From CAZTAK01 sp964611585 (GTDB taxonomy: Bacteria > Pseudomonadota > Alphaproteobacteria > SHVP01), in NCBI GenBank assembly GCA_964611585.1, contig CAZTAK010000009.1:1-58840 (forward strand): DNA of 58,840 bases, in the 5' to 3' direction. The notes under the pieces are model-generated. The model was not told where the DNA came from. It saw only the letters and a list, made by a program, of their open reading frames with translations, and searched no databases. This document shows, piece by piece, positions 16,884 to 25,770 of this stretch (its first letter is position 1; each line of letters begins with the position of its first letter). The position numbers were made by a program, and so were the translations under genes.

Positions 16884-17972
16884 ATGGCTGCTTCCGATGC
16901 TGCCGAAGGTCTCGAGTTGACGCTCGCGATTCTGAACGGATTGCCCGACCCGGCGCTGCTGATCGATTCCGCGCGGCAATTGATCGCCCTCAACGATGCG
17001 GCGAAGTGCGTATTGCCGGGTCCGCCCGCGATCGATCGCGATCTGGCGCTGTCGATGCGCCACCCCGAAGTCCTCGATGCAGTCGGCGCCGTGTTGGCCG
17101 GGGCGGCGCCAATGCGCCTGACGGTTTCGTTCCCCTTGCCGGTTCACCGCGTATTCGAGGTCCACGCCGCGGCGCTACCCTCGTACGCCGGCGGTGCGGC
17201 AGCGGTGCTGACGCTTCATGATATCTCCGCCGCCCTGGCGGCGGCCCGGATGCGTACCGATTTCGTCGCCAACGTCAGCCACGAGTTGCGTTCGCCGCTG
17301 TCCTCGCTGATCGGATTCATCGAAACCTTGCAGGGCGCGGCGCAGGACGACGCCGCCAGCCGTGGACGGTTCCTCGGCACTATGCAGGGCGAAGCCCAGC
17401 GCATGGCGCGCCTGATCGACGATCTGCTGTCGCTGTCCAAGGTCGAGGCCGAGGAACACGTTCAGCCCCCAGGCGAAGTCGATCTGGCGCCGCTGCTGGC
17501 GAGCGTCACGACGGCGCTCAAACCCCGCGCGGCGGAAGCGGCCCTCGAACTGGTTCTCGACTGTACCGAGGAGGTAGGTCCGGTCCAGGGCGATCGCGAC
17601 GAACTGGCCGAGGTGTTTCATAATCTGGTGGACAACGCGATCAAGTACGGGCGCGGCGGCAACGAGGTGCAGGTCACGTTGGAGCCGGTCGATCGCATCC
17701 CCGATGTCGGCTCGGCGGGGTTCTGCGTTTGCGTCCGCGACCAGGGCGAGGGCATCGGCAGCGAACACCTGCCGCGATTGACCGAGCGGTTCTACCGGGT
17801 CGATACGGGCCGCTCGCGAAATCTCGGCGGCACCGGCCTCGGCCTCGCCATCGTCAAGCACATCGTCAACCGCCATCGCGGACGGCTCGTCATCGAGAGC
17901 GAATCAGGCGAGGGCAGTACCTTCAAAGTCTATCTTCCGGTTCGGGCGGAGACGGACGGTACCTCTTCCTGA
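16884..17972 (+). CDS. phoR: Phosphate regulon sensor histidine kinase PhoR
   Basis: This 362-residue kinase fits PhoR by context and by its layout. A PAS-like domain covers about residues 10-115. The HisKA motif FVANVSHELRSPLSSLIGFIETL gives phosphorylated His133. The ATPase region has DNAIKYG, GEGIGSEHLPRLTERFYRVD and GGTGLGLAIVKHIVNRHRG. PhoR senses low phosphate with PstSCAB and PhoU and phosphorylates PhoB. Unlike usual PhoR it has no transmembrane segment: the frame begins four codons after a stop, and the start is cytoplasmic-looking. Either it is soluble, held to the Pst complex through PhoU, or a first part was lost. It is upstream of pstS by 144 bases. Confidence 0.9.
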   Translation: MAASDAAEGLELTLAILNGLPDPALLIDSARQLIALNDAAKCVLPGPPAIDRDLALSMRHPEVLDAVGAVLAGAAPMRLTVSFPLPVHRVFEVHAAALPSYAGGAAAVLTLHDISAALAAARMRTDFVANVSHELRSPLSSLIGFIETLQGAAQDDAASRGRFLGTMQGEAQRMARLIDDLLSLSKVEAEEHVQPPGEVDLAPLLASVTTALKPRAAEAALELVLDCTEEVGPVQGDRDELAEVFHNLVDNAIKYGRGGNEVQVTLEPVDRIPDVGSAGFCVCVRDQGEGIGSEHLPRLTERFYRVDTGRSRNLGGTGLGLAIVKHIVNRHRGRLVIESESGEGSTFKVYLPVRAETDGTSS

Positions 17973-18014
17973 GCGCGGCTTCGCGGCACCGGATTTCCGC
18001 GCACCCCGGTTTCA

Positions 18015-18043
18015 TTGTCACAAAACTGTAACGCGCCTGTAAC
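18015..18043 (+). promoter_or_regulatory. Pho box (three direct repeats) upstream of pstS
   Basis: Three 7-base direct repeats spaced 11 bases apart match the PhoB site CTGTCAT-N4: TTGTCAC at 18015, CTGTAAC at 18026 and CTGTAAC at 18037, with AAAA and GCGC as spacers. The site is 74 bases before the pstS ATG, where PhoB would activate transcription of pstSCAB-phoU-phoB under phosphate limitation. One of the possible upstream starts of pstS falls inside it and is therefore rejected. Confidence 0.85.
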
Positions 18044-18116
18044 GTGGGTGTCGGTTCGCGCCGATAGCGTTGCCAATCTCGGAAGCCCTCAGACCGGAGC
18101 GAAAGAGGCTGTTTCC

Positions 18117-19145
18117 ATGATCAGGTCCGTTGCGGTGCTGTTGGCCGCACTGATTGCCCTGCCGCTGGCGGCGCAGGCGCGCGAGCAAATCCGGATCGTC
18201 GGATCGTCCACCGTCTTTCCGTTTTCGGCGGCAGTCGCCGAACATTTCGGCCACAAGACCAGATTTCCCGCGCCGGTCGTCGAGAGCACGGGCTCGGGCG
18301 GCGGCCTCAAGCTGTTCTGCGGCGGAATCGGCGACCGGCATCCCGACATCACCAACGCCTCGCGCCGGATCAAACCGAGCGAGGTCGCGCTGTGCGCTTC
18401 GAACGGCGTCACCGAAATCGTCGAAGTCAAGATCGGGTACGACGGCATCGTCCTTGCCAATTCGTTCGATTCGCCTCTGTTGGAGATTTCGCTGCAGCAG
18501 TTATGGCTGGCGCTGGCGAAGAACGTCCCGGCCGGCGAGGGCGTGCTTCAGGCCAACCCGCATAATAAGTGGAGCGACATCGACGCCGCGCTGCCCGGCG
18601 CCAAGATCGAGGTGTTCGGTCCGCCACCGACATCGGGGACGCGCGATGCTTTCGTCGAGGTTGCCATGGAAGGCGGCTGCCAGACTTTTCGCTGGATCGC
18701 GGCCCTGAAGGAAACGGACGAGAGCGCCTTCAAGACGCTCTGCCACACCCTGCGCGAGGACGGCTCATTTATCGAAGCCGGCGAGAACGATAACCTGATC
18801 GTGCAAAAGCTGACCGCCAATCCCAATACATTCGGGATTTTCGGGTTCAGTTTCCTCGACCAGAACTATGATCGCGTCCAGGGCAGCTTCGTCAACGGCG
18901 CGGCGCCGGAATTCGAAGAGATCGCCGCCGGCAAGTACCCGATATCGCGTTCGCTCTACTTCTACATCAAGAAAGCGCACGTCGATCTGGTGCCGGGTAT
19001 ACGTGAATTCATGGCCGAATTCTCCAGCGAGGGGGCGTGGGGCCCAGAGGGCTACCTCGCCGACAAGGGCCTGATTCCGCTGCCGGACGTGGAGCGCCGG
19101 GACTGGGCCGAGCGGGTTCAGAACCTGACCAACCTGGCGATGTAA
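18117..19145 (+). CDS. pstS: Phosphate ABC transporter, periplasmic phosphate-binding protein PstS
   Basis: This 342-residue receptor binds phosphate in the periplasm. A Sec signal (SVAVLLAALIALPLAAQA) is followed by the mature start REQIRIVGSSTVFPFSAAVAEHFG, and then by ESTGSGGGLKLFCGG and HPDITNASRRIKPSEV, the phosphate-contact segments of PstS. The segment GPPPTSGTRDAFVEVAM carries the conserved SGT-R contact. A start at 18015 is possible but lies in the Pho box, so the ATG at 18117 is used. It belongs to the alphaproteobacterial PstS type with a C-terminal RVQNLTNL. It is 21 bases before pstC. Confidence 0.96.
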   Translation: MIRSVAVLLAALIALPLAAQAREQIRIVGSSTVFPFSAAVAEHFGHKTRFPAPVVESTGSGGGLKLFCGGIGDRHPDITNASRRIKPSEVALCASNGVTEIVEVKIGYDGIVLANSFDSPLLEISLQQLWLALAKNVPAGEGVLQANPHNKWSDIDAALPGAKIEVFGPPPTSGTRDAFVEVAMEGGCQTFRWIAALKETDESAFKTLCHTLREDGSFIEAGENDNLIVQKLTANPNTFGIFGFSFLDQNYDRVQGSFVNGAAPEFEEIAAGKYPISRSLYFYIKKAHVDLVPGIREFMAEFSSEGAWGPEGYLADKGLIPLPDVERRDWAERVQNLTNLAM

Positions 19146-19166
19146 CGCGCGTCGCGGAATCTCGGT

Positions 19167-20129
19167 ATGGCCACACTATCGATTGATCAACGCCGCCCCC
19201 TCGTTGGGCCGCGCCACGGACGCACGTTGGAGGGGGTCGTTCTCGGCGTCCTCATTCTGTGCGCGGGCGTCGCCGTGGTGACGACGGCGGGCATCGTGCT
19301 TGCGCTGGTGTTCGAGGCGGGGCGGTTTTTTCAGGCCGTGCCGGTGTTCAATTTTCTGTTCGGTCTGGAGTGGTCACCGCAGACGGCGATCCGCGAGGAT
19401 CAGGTCGGCGCCTCGGGTTCGTTCGGCGCCGTTCCCCTGGTCGTCGGCACACTGTTCATCAGTCTAATCGCCATGGCGGTGGCGACACCGCTAGGAATGC
19501 TGGCGGCGATCTATCTGGCGGAATACGCAAATCGCAGCGTGCGCGCCGTGGTCAAGCCGTTGCTCGAGATTCTGGCCGGCATTCCGACCGTGGTTTACGG
19601 TTTTTTTGCCGCCCTTGTGGTGGCGCCTCTGCTGCGCGATTCGGGCGATGCCATGGGGTTTTCGGTCTCTCCGGAAAGTGCGCTTGCGGCCGGTCTGGTG
19701 ATGGGTGTGATGATCATCCCGCTGGTGTCGTCGATCGTCGACGACGTGATTACGGCGGTGCCGCAGTCGCTCCGCGACGGATCCTACAGCCTCGGTGCTA
19801 GCCAGTCCGAGACCATCCTGCGCGTCGTTCTGCCGGCCGCCCGGCCCGGCATTGTCGGCGCCCTGCTGCTGGGATCGTCGCGGGCAGTGGGTGAAACCAT
19901 GATCGTGGTGATGGCGGCCGGGCTGAGCGCGAACCTCTCGCTCAACCCGTTCGAGGCGGTGACTACGGTAACGGTTCAGATCGTCGCTCTGCTGACGGGC
20001 GATCAGGCCTTCGACAGTCCCAAGACTCTCTCCGCCTTTGCCCTCGGTCTCCTGTTATTCGTCATTACACTTGGCTTCAACGTGATGGCGCTGGCGGTCG
20101 TGCGCCGGTTCCGGGCGGTCTATGACTGA
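19167..20129 (+). CDS. pstC: Phosphate ABC transporter permease PstC
   Basis: This 320-residue permease forms the membrane channel with PstA. It shows six main hydrophobic segments and the inner-membrane transporter loop (GASQSETILRVVLPAARPGIVGALLLGSSRAVGET), which contacts PstB. It is the short form, like E. coli PstC (319 residues), although many alphaproteobacteria have a form of about 450 residues with an N-terminal extension. It ends inside pstA: the two share eight bases, so translation is probably coupled. Confidence 0.95.
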   Translation: MATLSIDQRRPLVGPRHGRTLEGVVLGVLILCAGVAVVTTAGIVLALVFEAGRFFQAVPVFNFLFGLEWSPQTAIREDQVGASGSFGAVPLVVGTLFISLIAMAVATPLGMLAAIYLAEYANRSVRAVVKPLLEILAGIPTVVYGFFAALVVAPLLRDSGDAMGFSVSPESALAAGLVMGVMIIPLVSSIVDDVITAVPQSLRDGSYSLGASQSETILRVVLPAARPGIVGALLLGSSRAVGETMIVVMAAGLSANLSLNPFEAVTTVTVQIVALLTGDQAFDSPKTLSAFALGLLLFVITLGFNVMALAVVRRFRAVYD

Positions 20130-21405
20130 GCCGGCAGGGATATTCGGGCGCGACGCGCGGGTGCGGCGCCGGATGCGGGGCGAAATTCGCTTTCGCGTCT
20201 ACGGAATCGCCTCGATCGGAATTGCACTGGCGGCGCTTGGATGGCTGTTCGTTTCACTGGCGCTCGGCAGTGCCGGCACGTTCCGCGCGACTCATATTCT
20301 GCTCGATATCCATTTCGATGCCGCCTTGCTCGATCCGGAAGGCACCGGCGATCCGGATGTTACCGCCGGGAGCGATTTTCAACCGCTCGCCCGGAACGCG
20401 CTGCGGGCGATTTTTCCCGAGGTCCGCGACCGGCGGGAACGCCGCGCCCTGAACGGGCTTGTGACCTCGGGTGCGCCGTTCCTTCTTCGCGACATGGTGC
20501 TGGAAGATTCGTCTGTGCTGGGAAGAACCGTACCGGTCTGGCTGCCGGCTTCCGACGAGGCCGACTTGATCGTGACCGATGCGGCCCCGGACGCTCCGCC
20601 CGGCGCGCGCCGCACCAAGACCGAGCGCCAGGCCGCCTGGCTCGCCGTGCTGGCCGATGAAGGCCGGGTCAAGCAGGCCATCAACTGGCGCTTCCTGACC
20701 GGCGGTGATTCGCGCGAGCCCGAACTCGCCGGCATTCTGGTCGCCCTGATGGGGTCGATTTTCAGTGTGCTTGTGTGTGTCGCCGTGTCGTTTCCGGTCG
20801 GCGTTCTGGCGGCGATCTATCTGCAGGAATTCGCGCGCCCGAGCCGCCTGACGACGCTGTTCGAGGTCAACATCAACAATCTGGCAGCGGTACCCTCGAT
20901 CATCTTCGGTCTGTTCGGATTGTTCTTTTTCCTCAATGTGCTGGGGCTTCCGCGCTCGGCGCCGCTGGTGGGCGGTCTGGTGCTGGCCTTGATGACTCTG
21001 CCGACAATCATCATCGCCTCGCGCGCTTCGCTGCATGCGGTGCCCGAAGCAATCCGCGAAGGTGCCCTGGCGATTGGCGCCAGCAAGATCCAGGCGGTCT
21101 TTCATCATGTCGTGCCGTTGGCGCTGCCGGGCATGATGACGGGAACCATCCTCGGCATGGCGCGGGCGCTCGGCGAAACAGCACCGCTCCTGATGATCGG
21201 CATGGTCGCTTTCATCATCGACGTGCCGAAATCGATCCTCGACCCGGCGACCGCATTGCCGGTGCAGATCTTCCTGTGGGCCGACAGCCCGGAACGGGCC
21301 TTTGCCGACAAGACGGCGGCGGCTATTCTGGTTTTGCTCGTTTTTCTGGTGGTAATGAATGCGGGCGCCATTTTCATCCGCAGCCGCTTCGAGACCCGTT
21401 TGTAA
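20122..21405 (+). CDS. pstA: Phosphate ABC transporter permease PstA (with N-terminal extension)
   Basis: This 427-residue permease is the partner of PstC. It is about 130 residues longer than E. coli PstA because of a large periplasmic N-terminal part (residues about 50-190), which matches the DUF3333-type extension found in alphaproteobacterial PstA. The permease core has SIFSVLVCVAVSFPVGVLAAIYL, NNLAAVPSIIFGLFGLFFF, and the PstB-contact loop GASKIQAVFHHVVPLALPGMMTG. It shares eight bases with pstC and one with pstB (TAATG), which suggests tight coupling of all three. Confidence 0.95.
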   Translation: MTEPAGIFGRDARVRRRMRGEIRFRVYGIASIGIALAALGWLFVSLALGSAGTFRATHILLDIHFDAALLDPEGTGDPDVTAGSDFQPLARNALRAIFPEVRDRRERRALNGLVTSGAPFLLRDMVLEDSSVLGRTVPVWLPASDEADLIVTDAAPDAPPGARRTKTERQAAWLAVLADEGRVKQAINWRFLTGGDSREPELAGILVALMGSIFSVLVCVAVSFPVGVLAAIYLQEFARPSRLTTLFEVNINNLAAVPSIIFGLFGLFFFLNVLGLPRSAPLVGGLVLALMTLPTIIIASRASLHAVPEAIREGALAIGASKIQAVFHHVVPLALPGMMTGTILGMARALGETAPLLMIGMVAFIIDVPKSILDPATALPVQIFLWADSPERAFADKTAAAILVLLVFLVVMNAGAIFIRSRFETRL

Positions 21406-22220
21406 TGTCAATGACAATGGACACCGTTCGCGACGAGGGCGCCGCCGGGCCGTCCGAAGCCGGTGCGCCGCTGGTGTCGGCGCGGGCAGTCAGCGTTTCC
21501 TACAACGGCAAGCCGGCGCTTCGGAACGTCGGTCTGGATATCGGCAAACATCACGTGACCGCCCTGATCGGCCCCTCTGGGTGCGGCAAGTCAACGTTTC
21601 TGCGCTGCCTCAATCGTATGAACGACGTTATTCCCGGGTGCGAAGTGACCGGGGAGATCATTTTCGAGGGCCACAACATCCTCGGCCCCGACATCGACGT
21701 GGTTACCTTGCGGCGCCGGGTCGGAATGGTGTTCCAGAAGCCCAATCCGTTCCCGAAGTCGATTTATGACAACATCGCCTACGGCCCCAAGATTCACGGC
21801 ATGGCATCGGGCCGCGATGAACTCGAAGAGATCGTCCGGAGCAGCTTGGTGCGGGCGGGCCTCTGGGACGAGGTCAGCGACCGCCTCAAGACGCCCGGCA
21901 CGTCGCTTTCCGGAGGCCAGCAGCAGCGCTTGTGCATCGCGCGGGCGATTGCGGTCAAGCCGGACCTGATCCTGATGGACGAGCCGTGCTCGGCGCTCGA
22001 TCCGATTGCGACGGCCCGCATCGAGGAACTCATCGACGAATTGCGGGAACGCTATACAATCATCATTGTGACCCACTCGATGCAGCAGGCGGCGCGCGTG
22101 TCGCAGCGGACGGCGTTCTTCTATCTTGGTGAACTCGTCGAGACCGGCGACACCGACGATCTGTTCACCAACCCGATCGACGAGCGCACGCAGGCCTATA
22201 TCACCGGACGGGTCGGCTAG
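21405..22220 (+). CDS. pstB: Phosphate ABC transporter ATP-binding protein PstB
   Basis: This 271-residue ATPase powers phosphate import. It has Walker A GPSGCGKST (with the PstB-typical FLRCLNRMNDV), Q-loop FQKPNPFPKSIYDNIAYG, signature LSGGQQQRLCIARAIAV, Walker B LILMDEPCSALDP and the switch THSMQQAARVSQ. These are diagnostic of PstB rather than other ABC ATPases. The start ATG overlaps the pstA stop codon by one base. Confidence 0.97.
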   Translation: MSMTMDTVRDEGAAGPSEAGAPLVSARAVSVSYNGKPALRNVGLDIGKHHVTALIGPSGCGKSTFLRCLNRMNDVIPGCEVTGEIIFEGHNILGPDIDVVTLRRRVGMVFQKPNPFPKSIYDNIAYGPKIHGMASGRDELEEIVRSSLVRAGLWDEVSDRLKTPGTSLSGGQQQRLCIARAIAVKPDLILMDEPCSALDPIATARIEELIDELRERYTIIIVTHSMQQAARVSQRTAFFYLGELVETGDTDDLFTNPIDERTQAYITGRVG

Positions 22221-22234
22221 TCGGGGGACACGCC

Positions 22235-22963
22235 ATGACCGGAACCGAACATATCGTCAAAGCCGTCGATCAGGAGCTGTCGCACCTCGACAACATGATC
22301 GCGGAAATGGGCGGGCTGGCCGAACGGCAGTTGCAGGAAGCCGTCGCTGCGCTGGTCGACGGCGATGTGGAACGGGCCGAGGCGGTCGTCGAGAGCGATA
22401 TTCAGATCGACCGGATCGAGGCCGAAATCGCCACCTTCGTCGTCCGTTTCCTGGCCCGGCGTCAGCCGATGGCGGACGATCTGAGGGCGATCGTCGCCGG
22501 CCTCAAGATTTCGGCCGGCATCGAACGGATCGGCGATTACGCCAAGAACATCGCCAAACGCACCCTCGTCATCGAGGATCACACCTCGCTGCAGGGGGCG
22601 CGCCATTCGATCGCGCGCATGGCCAAGGTGGTACAGGAAATGATTGCGGGCGTGCTGGGCGCCTATGTCGCCCGCGACGTGGTGCAGGCCGAAGACGTTC
22701 TGGCCCGTGACAGCGAGGTCGATCAGCTCAACACCAGCCTGTTCCGCGAACTTCTGACCTACATGATGGAAGACCCGCGCCAGATCTCGGGTTGCACGCA
22801 TCTCTTGTTCATTGCCAAAAATCTGGAACGTATGGGCGATCATGCCACCGGCATCGCCGAACAGGTGCGCTTCATCGTCACCGGCAAGGCGCCGGTGGAC
22901 GAGCGCCACAAGGAGGACAAGTCCAGCGTCACCGTGCTGGATAGTCCGGACGGGGGCAGTTGA
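22235..22963 (+). CDS. phoU: Phosphate signaling protein PhoU
   Basis: This 242-residue helical protein has two PhoU repeats of three-helix bundles (about residues 15-105 and 120-215). Typical metal-site motifs are seen: ERIGDYAKNIAKR in the first repeat and ERMGDHATGIAEQVRF in the second. PhoU links PstSCAB and PhoR, keeping PhoR in the phosphatase state when phosphate is ample. It lies 14 bases after pstB and 10 before phoB. Confidence 0.96.
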   Translation: MTGTEHIVKAVDQELSHLDNMIAEMGGLAERQLQEAVAALVDGDVERAEAVVESDIQIDRIEAEIATFVVRFLARRQPMADDLRAIVAGLKISAGIERIGDYAKNIAKRTLVIEDHTSLQGARHSIARMAKVVQEMIAGVLGAYVARDVVQAEDVLARDSEVDQLNTSLFRELLTYMMEDPRQISGCTHLLFIAKNLERMGDHATGIAEQVRFIVTGKAPVDERHKEDKSSVTVLDSPDGGS

Positions 22964-22973
22964 GCGTCGCACC

Positions 22974-23663
22974 ATGAGTGCGCGAATATTGATCGTCGAG
23001 GACGAGCCGGCCCAGATCGAGGTTTTGGAATACAACCTCAAGGCCTCGGGATTCCGGACCGATGTGGCGATGGACGGGGAAGAGGCCCTGCGCCGGATCC
23101 GCGAGGAAATACCGGATCTGGTGATTCTCGACTGGATGCTGCCGGGCCTGTCGGGGGTCGAAGTGTGCCGTCGCTTGCGCAGCCAGCGCGCCACCCGATC
23201 GGTGCCGGTCATCATGGTGACGGCGCGGGGCGAGGAGGCCGACCGCCTGCGCGGACTCGAATCCGGCGCCGACGACTTCGTGGTCAAACCCTATTCGCCC
23301 AACGAAGTGGTGGCGCGCGTGCGGGCGGTGCTGCGCCGTGCCGGTGCGGCGCTGGAAGAAGACGTACTCGACTATGGCGGGATTCGTATGGATCTGGGAG
23401 CGCGCAAAGTGACCCGCGACGGCCAAACCCTGCACCTGTCGCCGACCGAGTTCCGGCTCCTGCGGACGTTTCTTGAACGTCCCGGCAGGGTCTATTCGCG
23501 CTTACAACTGCTGGACCGGGTCTGGGGCAACGATATCCACGTCGAGCCCCGCACTGTCGATGTCCATGTCCGGCGCCTGCGCAAGGTGCTCAATCACGGC
23601 GGCGGCCCCGACATCATCCGCACCGTCCGTGGCGAGGGCTACGCGGTCGACGCCGCGGATTGA
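22974..23663 (+). CDS. phoB: Phosphate regulon response regulator PhoB
   Basis: This 229-residue OmpR-type regulator has an N-terminal receiver with acidic pocket EDE (residues 9-11), phospho-acceptor Asp53 (LVILDWMLPGLSG) and Lys in FVVKPYSPNE. The C-terminal winged helix has LSPTEFRLLRTFLERPGRVYSR, RTVDVHVRRLRK and IIRTVRGEGYAVD. It binds Pho boxes and activates phosphate-starvation genes. As the last gene of the operon it forms a feedback loop with the Pho box at 18015. Confidence 0.96.
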   Translation: MSARILIVEDEPAQIEVLEYNLKASGFRTDVAMDGEEALRRIREEIPDLVILDWMLPGLSGVEVCRRLRSQRATRSVPVIMVTARGEEADRLRGLESGADDFVVKPYSPNEVVARVRAVLRRAGAALEEDVLDYGGIRMDLGARKVTRDGQTLHLSPTEFRLLRTFLERPGRVYSRLQLLDRVWGNDIHVEPRTVDVHVRRLRKVLNHGGGPDIIRTVRGEGYAVDAAD

Positions 23664-24019
23664 GCCGGCTGTTCCCGGCGGCCGCGCGGCACAACCCCGG
23701 CACCACGGCCGGGATAGCTCAATTACGGTGGCGGTCCGCTCCGGCGCCGCAATGGCTGGGTATTATCCTTCGGCGGCAGAATATCCGCCGTCACCAACGC
23801 CACCCCCATCTTGGTAACCTTGGTGTCCGGGCGGTTAATGCTGACGGATGTCTTCATCCTTGATGAATCGGTCTATCCCGGCGCAAACTGACCCCGGCCG
23901 CGGCGCGAGACCCCCTGCGGACCCTGACGGCCCTGGAACCGCGCCTTGGCAATTGATTCGCAATCTACCCGTTGTGCGCGCGTCAACCCCGTCACAACAC
24001 CGGATCAGGAGAAAATTCG
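23664..24019. other. Intergenic region after phoB
   Basis: These 356 bases lie between phoB and the OmpA-like lipoprotein gene, both on the plus strand. No intrinsic terminator with a T-tract was found. A stretch near 23711 (GCCGGGATAGCTCAATT) looks like a tRNA beginning but has no matching remainder. The promoter of the lipoprotein gene should be here. Confidence 0.4.
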
Positions 24020-24932
24020 ATGTTTCGTACCCTGCGCCTCTATGCCTTTTTCGCCCTTCCCGCCGTGCTCGCAGCCTGTTCCGGGCTCGAAGTCGGCCGT
24101 GCCGAGAAAATTGACGTCATCGGCAGCCCGTTTCAGGTTGCGCTCTACCGTGAATACCTGGTCCGCGCTCAAGCGGAATTTGCTGAATCCGATTATGCCG
24201 ATGCCGACAAGTTCGCCCTGCGCGCGATAACGGCCGGCAGCGCCAACGACGTCCGGCCCGAATCGATCGGAGCCCGCAATCTGCCCGCCGATGCCCGCCC
24301 GGCCCTGATCCGATGCCCGCAACAAGTTGCTGTCCGTGCGCGCCCGTACCGGGTCTGCCAAGATGCCGGTATTGACGGCACGTGCCCAGGTTGCCTTCGA
24401 TTGCTGGATGCAGGAACAGGAAGAAAACATTCAGCCCAAGGATATTGCCGGCTGCCGCGCCGAGTTCTACGACAGCCTGATCCGCGTCCAGGGCGTGCTT
24501 GACCGCGCCTCGCGGCCGCGCGCGGCGGCACCCGCGCCGCAAAGGGTGCAGGCTAGAGCGGCCGAGCCGGCCCCGGCGCCTCCTGCGGGAGCGATGCCGC
24601 GGCAAACGATCGAACTGGTGATCTATTTCCCGTTCGATAGCGCCGACCTGACGCCCGCCAACCTCCGCACAGTGAAGTCGGCGGCTGCCCGGATCAAGCG
24701 GCTGGGCGCCGACCGGATTCTGGTCATCGGTCACGCCGACCGCGCCGGCAACCTCTCGTACAACCTGGCGCTCTCCGACCGGCGCGGGGCATCCGTCCGC
24801 GCGGCCCTGATGGCGGAAGGCATCTTCATGAGCAAGATTCACGTCGAATCCTATGGCGAAGCACAGCCTGCGGATGCGACCGCCGATGGTGTTGCTTCGG
24901 TGCGGAACCGGCGCGTGACGGTTTCGTTTTAG
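24020..24932 (+). pseudogene. OmpA-family outer-membrane lipoprotein, interrupted by a frameshift
   Basis: From ATG 24020, with AGGAG ahead, the first frame gives a lipoprotein signal (LRLYAFFALPAVLAAC, lipidated Cys20) and a helical periplasmic segment. At about 24305-24325 the frame is lost, and a frame one or two bases over resumes with ARAQVAFDCWMQEQEENIQPKDIAGCRAEF and a C-terminal OmpA-like peptidoglycan-binding domain (VIYFPFDSADLTPAN, then GHADRAGNLSYNLALSDRRG and RNRRVTVSF). Both halves fit the same protein type, so this is one gene with an indel or a base-call error. An intact protein would be about 300 residues and would tie the outer membrane to peptidoglycan. Confidence 0.8.
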
Positions 24933-25084
24933 ATCTATGTGCGGTGCGGCCAAAGAGAGCTCTGCGGCGCGCCGGAATCGAAGGAGACCAGCGATGATGG
25001 ACCCATCGGCGGCGTCATCGGAACGCCGCGAGGCCGCGCTATGAGGGCGGCACTGATCCGGACCGGACGCCGGGCGGTGCCACG

Positions 25085-25486
25085 ATGAGCGGGGTGCCCG
25101 GCAAGCCGGATGCGGCGCAGCTGATCGCAACGGTCGAAGCCTATTTCGCCCGGGTCGATTCCGGCGATGTCGAGGGCACGCTCGAATTGATGACTCCGGA
25201 CTGTTATCTCGAAGTTACCACCGCCGGCGTTCGTCACGAAGGCCGCGAAACCGGTGTCCGGGGTGTCTTCGAGCGCCGTCTCGAGGACGTGGCCGAGGCC
25301 TGGCACGGTGATTTTACCCACGTCGCCGATGGCGGGACGGGCCGGGTCGCCAGCCGTTTCGCGGTGCGGCGCCTGGCAAAAGACGGCACCCGGCTGCAAA
25401 TGGACAACATCAACATGTTCCTGTTCGAGGGGCCGCTTATCAAGGCGATCTCTGTCTGGATGAGCGACGAAAACACGCTGGTCTAG
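25085..25486 (+). CDS. SnoaL-like / NTF2-fold protein
   Basis: This 133-residue protein matches the SnoaL-like NTF2-fold family in length and pattern: TVEAYFARVDSGDVEGTLELMTPDCYLEV at the start, RHEGRETGVRGVFERRL in the middle, and a C-terminal strand SVWMSDENTLV. It is not close to the SnoaL-like protein at 2554. Members range from hydroxysteroid isomerases to polyketide cyclases, so no reaction is claimed. It lies between the OmpA-like gene and the quinone oxidoreductase, on the same strand. Confidence 0.75.
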   Translation: MSGVPGKPDAAQLIATVEAYFARVDSGDVEGTLELMTPDCYLEVTTAGVRHEGRETGVRGVFERRLEDVAEAWHGDFTHVADGGTGRVASRFAVRRLAKDGTRLQMDNINMFLFEGPLIKAISVWMSDENTLV

Positions 25487-25517
25487 GCGCTGCTTCGGCG
25501 CGCCGCTGGCGCCGGGT

Positions 25518-25565
25518 CTTGGGCTCGCGGCGGCTTGGGCTCGCGGCGGATTGGGCCTGGCGGCG
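25518..25565 (+). repeat. 16-bp tandem repeat, about three copies
   Basis: Two perfect copies of CTTGGGCTCGCGGCGG lie at 25518-25533 and 25534-25549. A third, diverged copy (ATTGGGCCTGGCGGCG) follows at 25550-25565. The repeat lies in the intergenic region between the SnoaL-like and quinone oxidoreductase genes, so slippage here would not affect coding. Confidence 0.85.
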
Positions 25566-25770
25566 AAGTCCGGCGCCGGGACAGCGGTCGTTTTCGAGTT
25601 CGTGCCGAGGGTCGATGTCTTGCGTCGCATCGATCATTCGCTGCCGCGGCTTCGGCGATTACCCGATTGAGGGCCGTGTTCCGCCGCCGGTCCTTGGGCC
25701 GCGACCGTCTTGACAACTTTGCTTGCGTTCCGCACACCGGGCGCGACGAGTGGTAACAGGGGACCCTTCA

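Noticed and set aside
18015..18116. An N-terminal extension of pstS
   Set aside because: The longer frame would begin inside the Pho box and lacks a signal sequence; the ATG at 18117 begins a typical signal peptide.
23711..23790. A tRNA-like start (GCCGGGATAGCTCAATT)
   Set aside because: The first 17 bases resemble a tRNA acceptor and D-stem start, but no anticodon arm, T-arm (GGTTCGA) or CCA-matched acceptor strand follows.
25487..25770. A small gene over the 16-bp tandem repeat
   Set aside because: The open frame arises from repeated GGC/GCG codons and has no ribosome site or homology signature.
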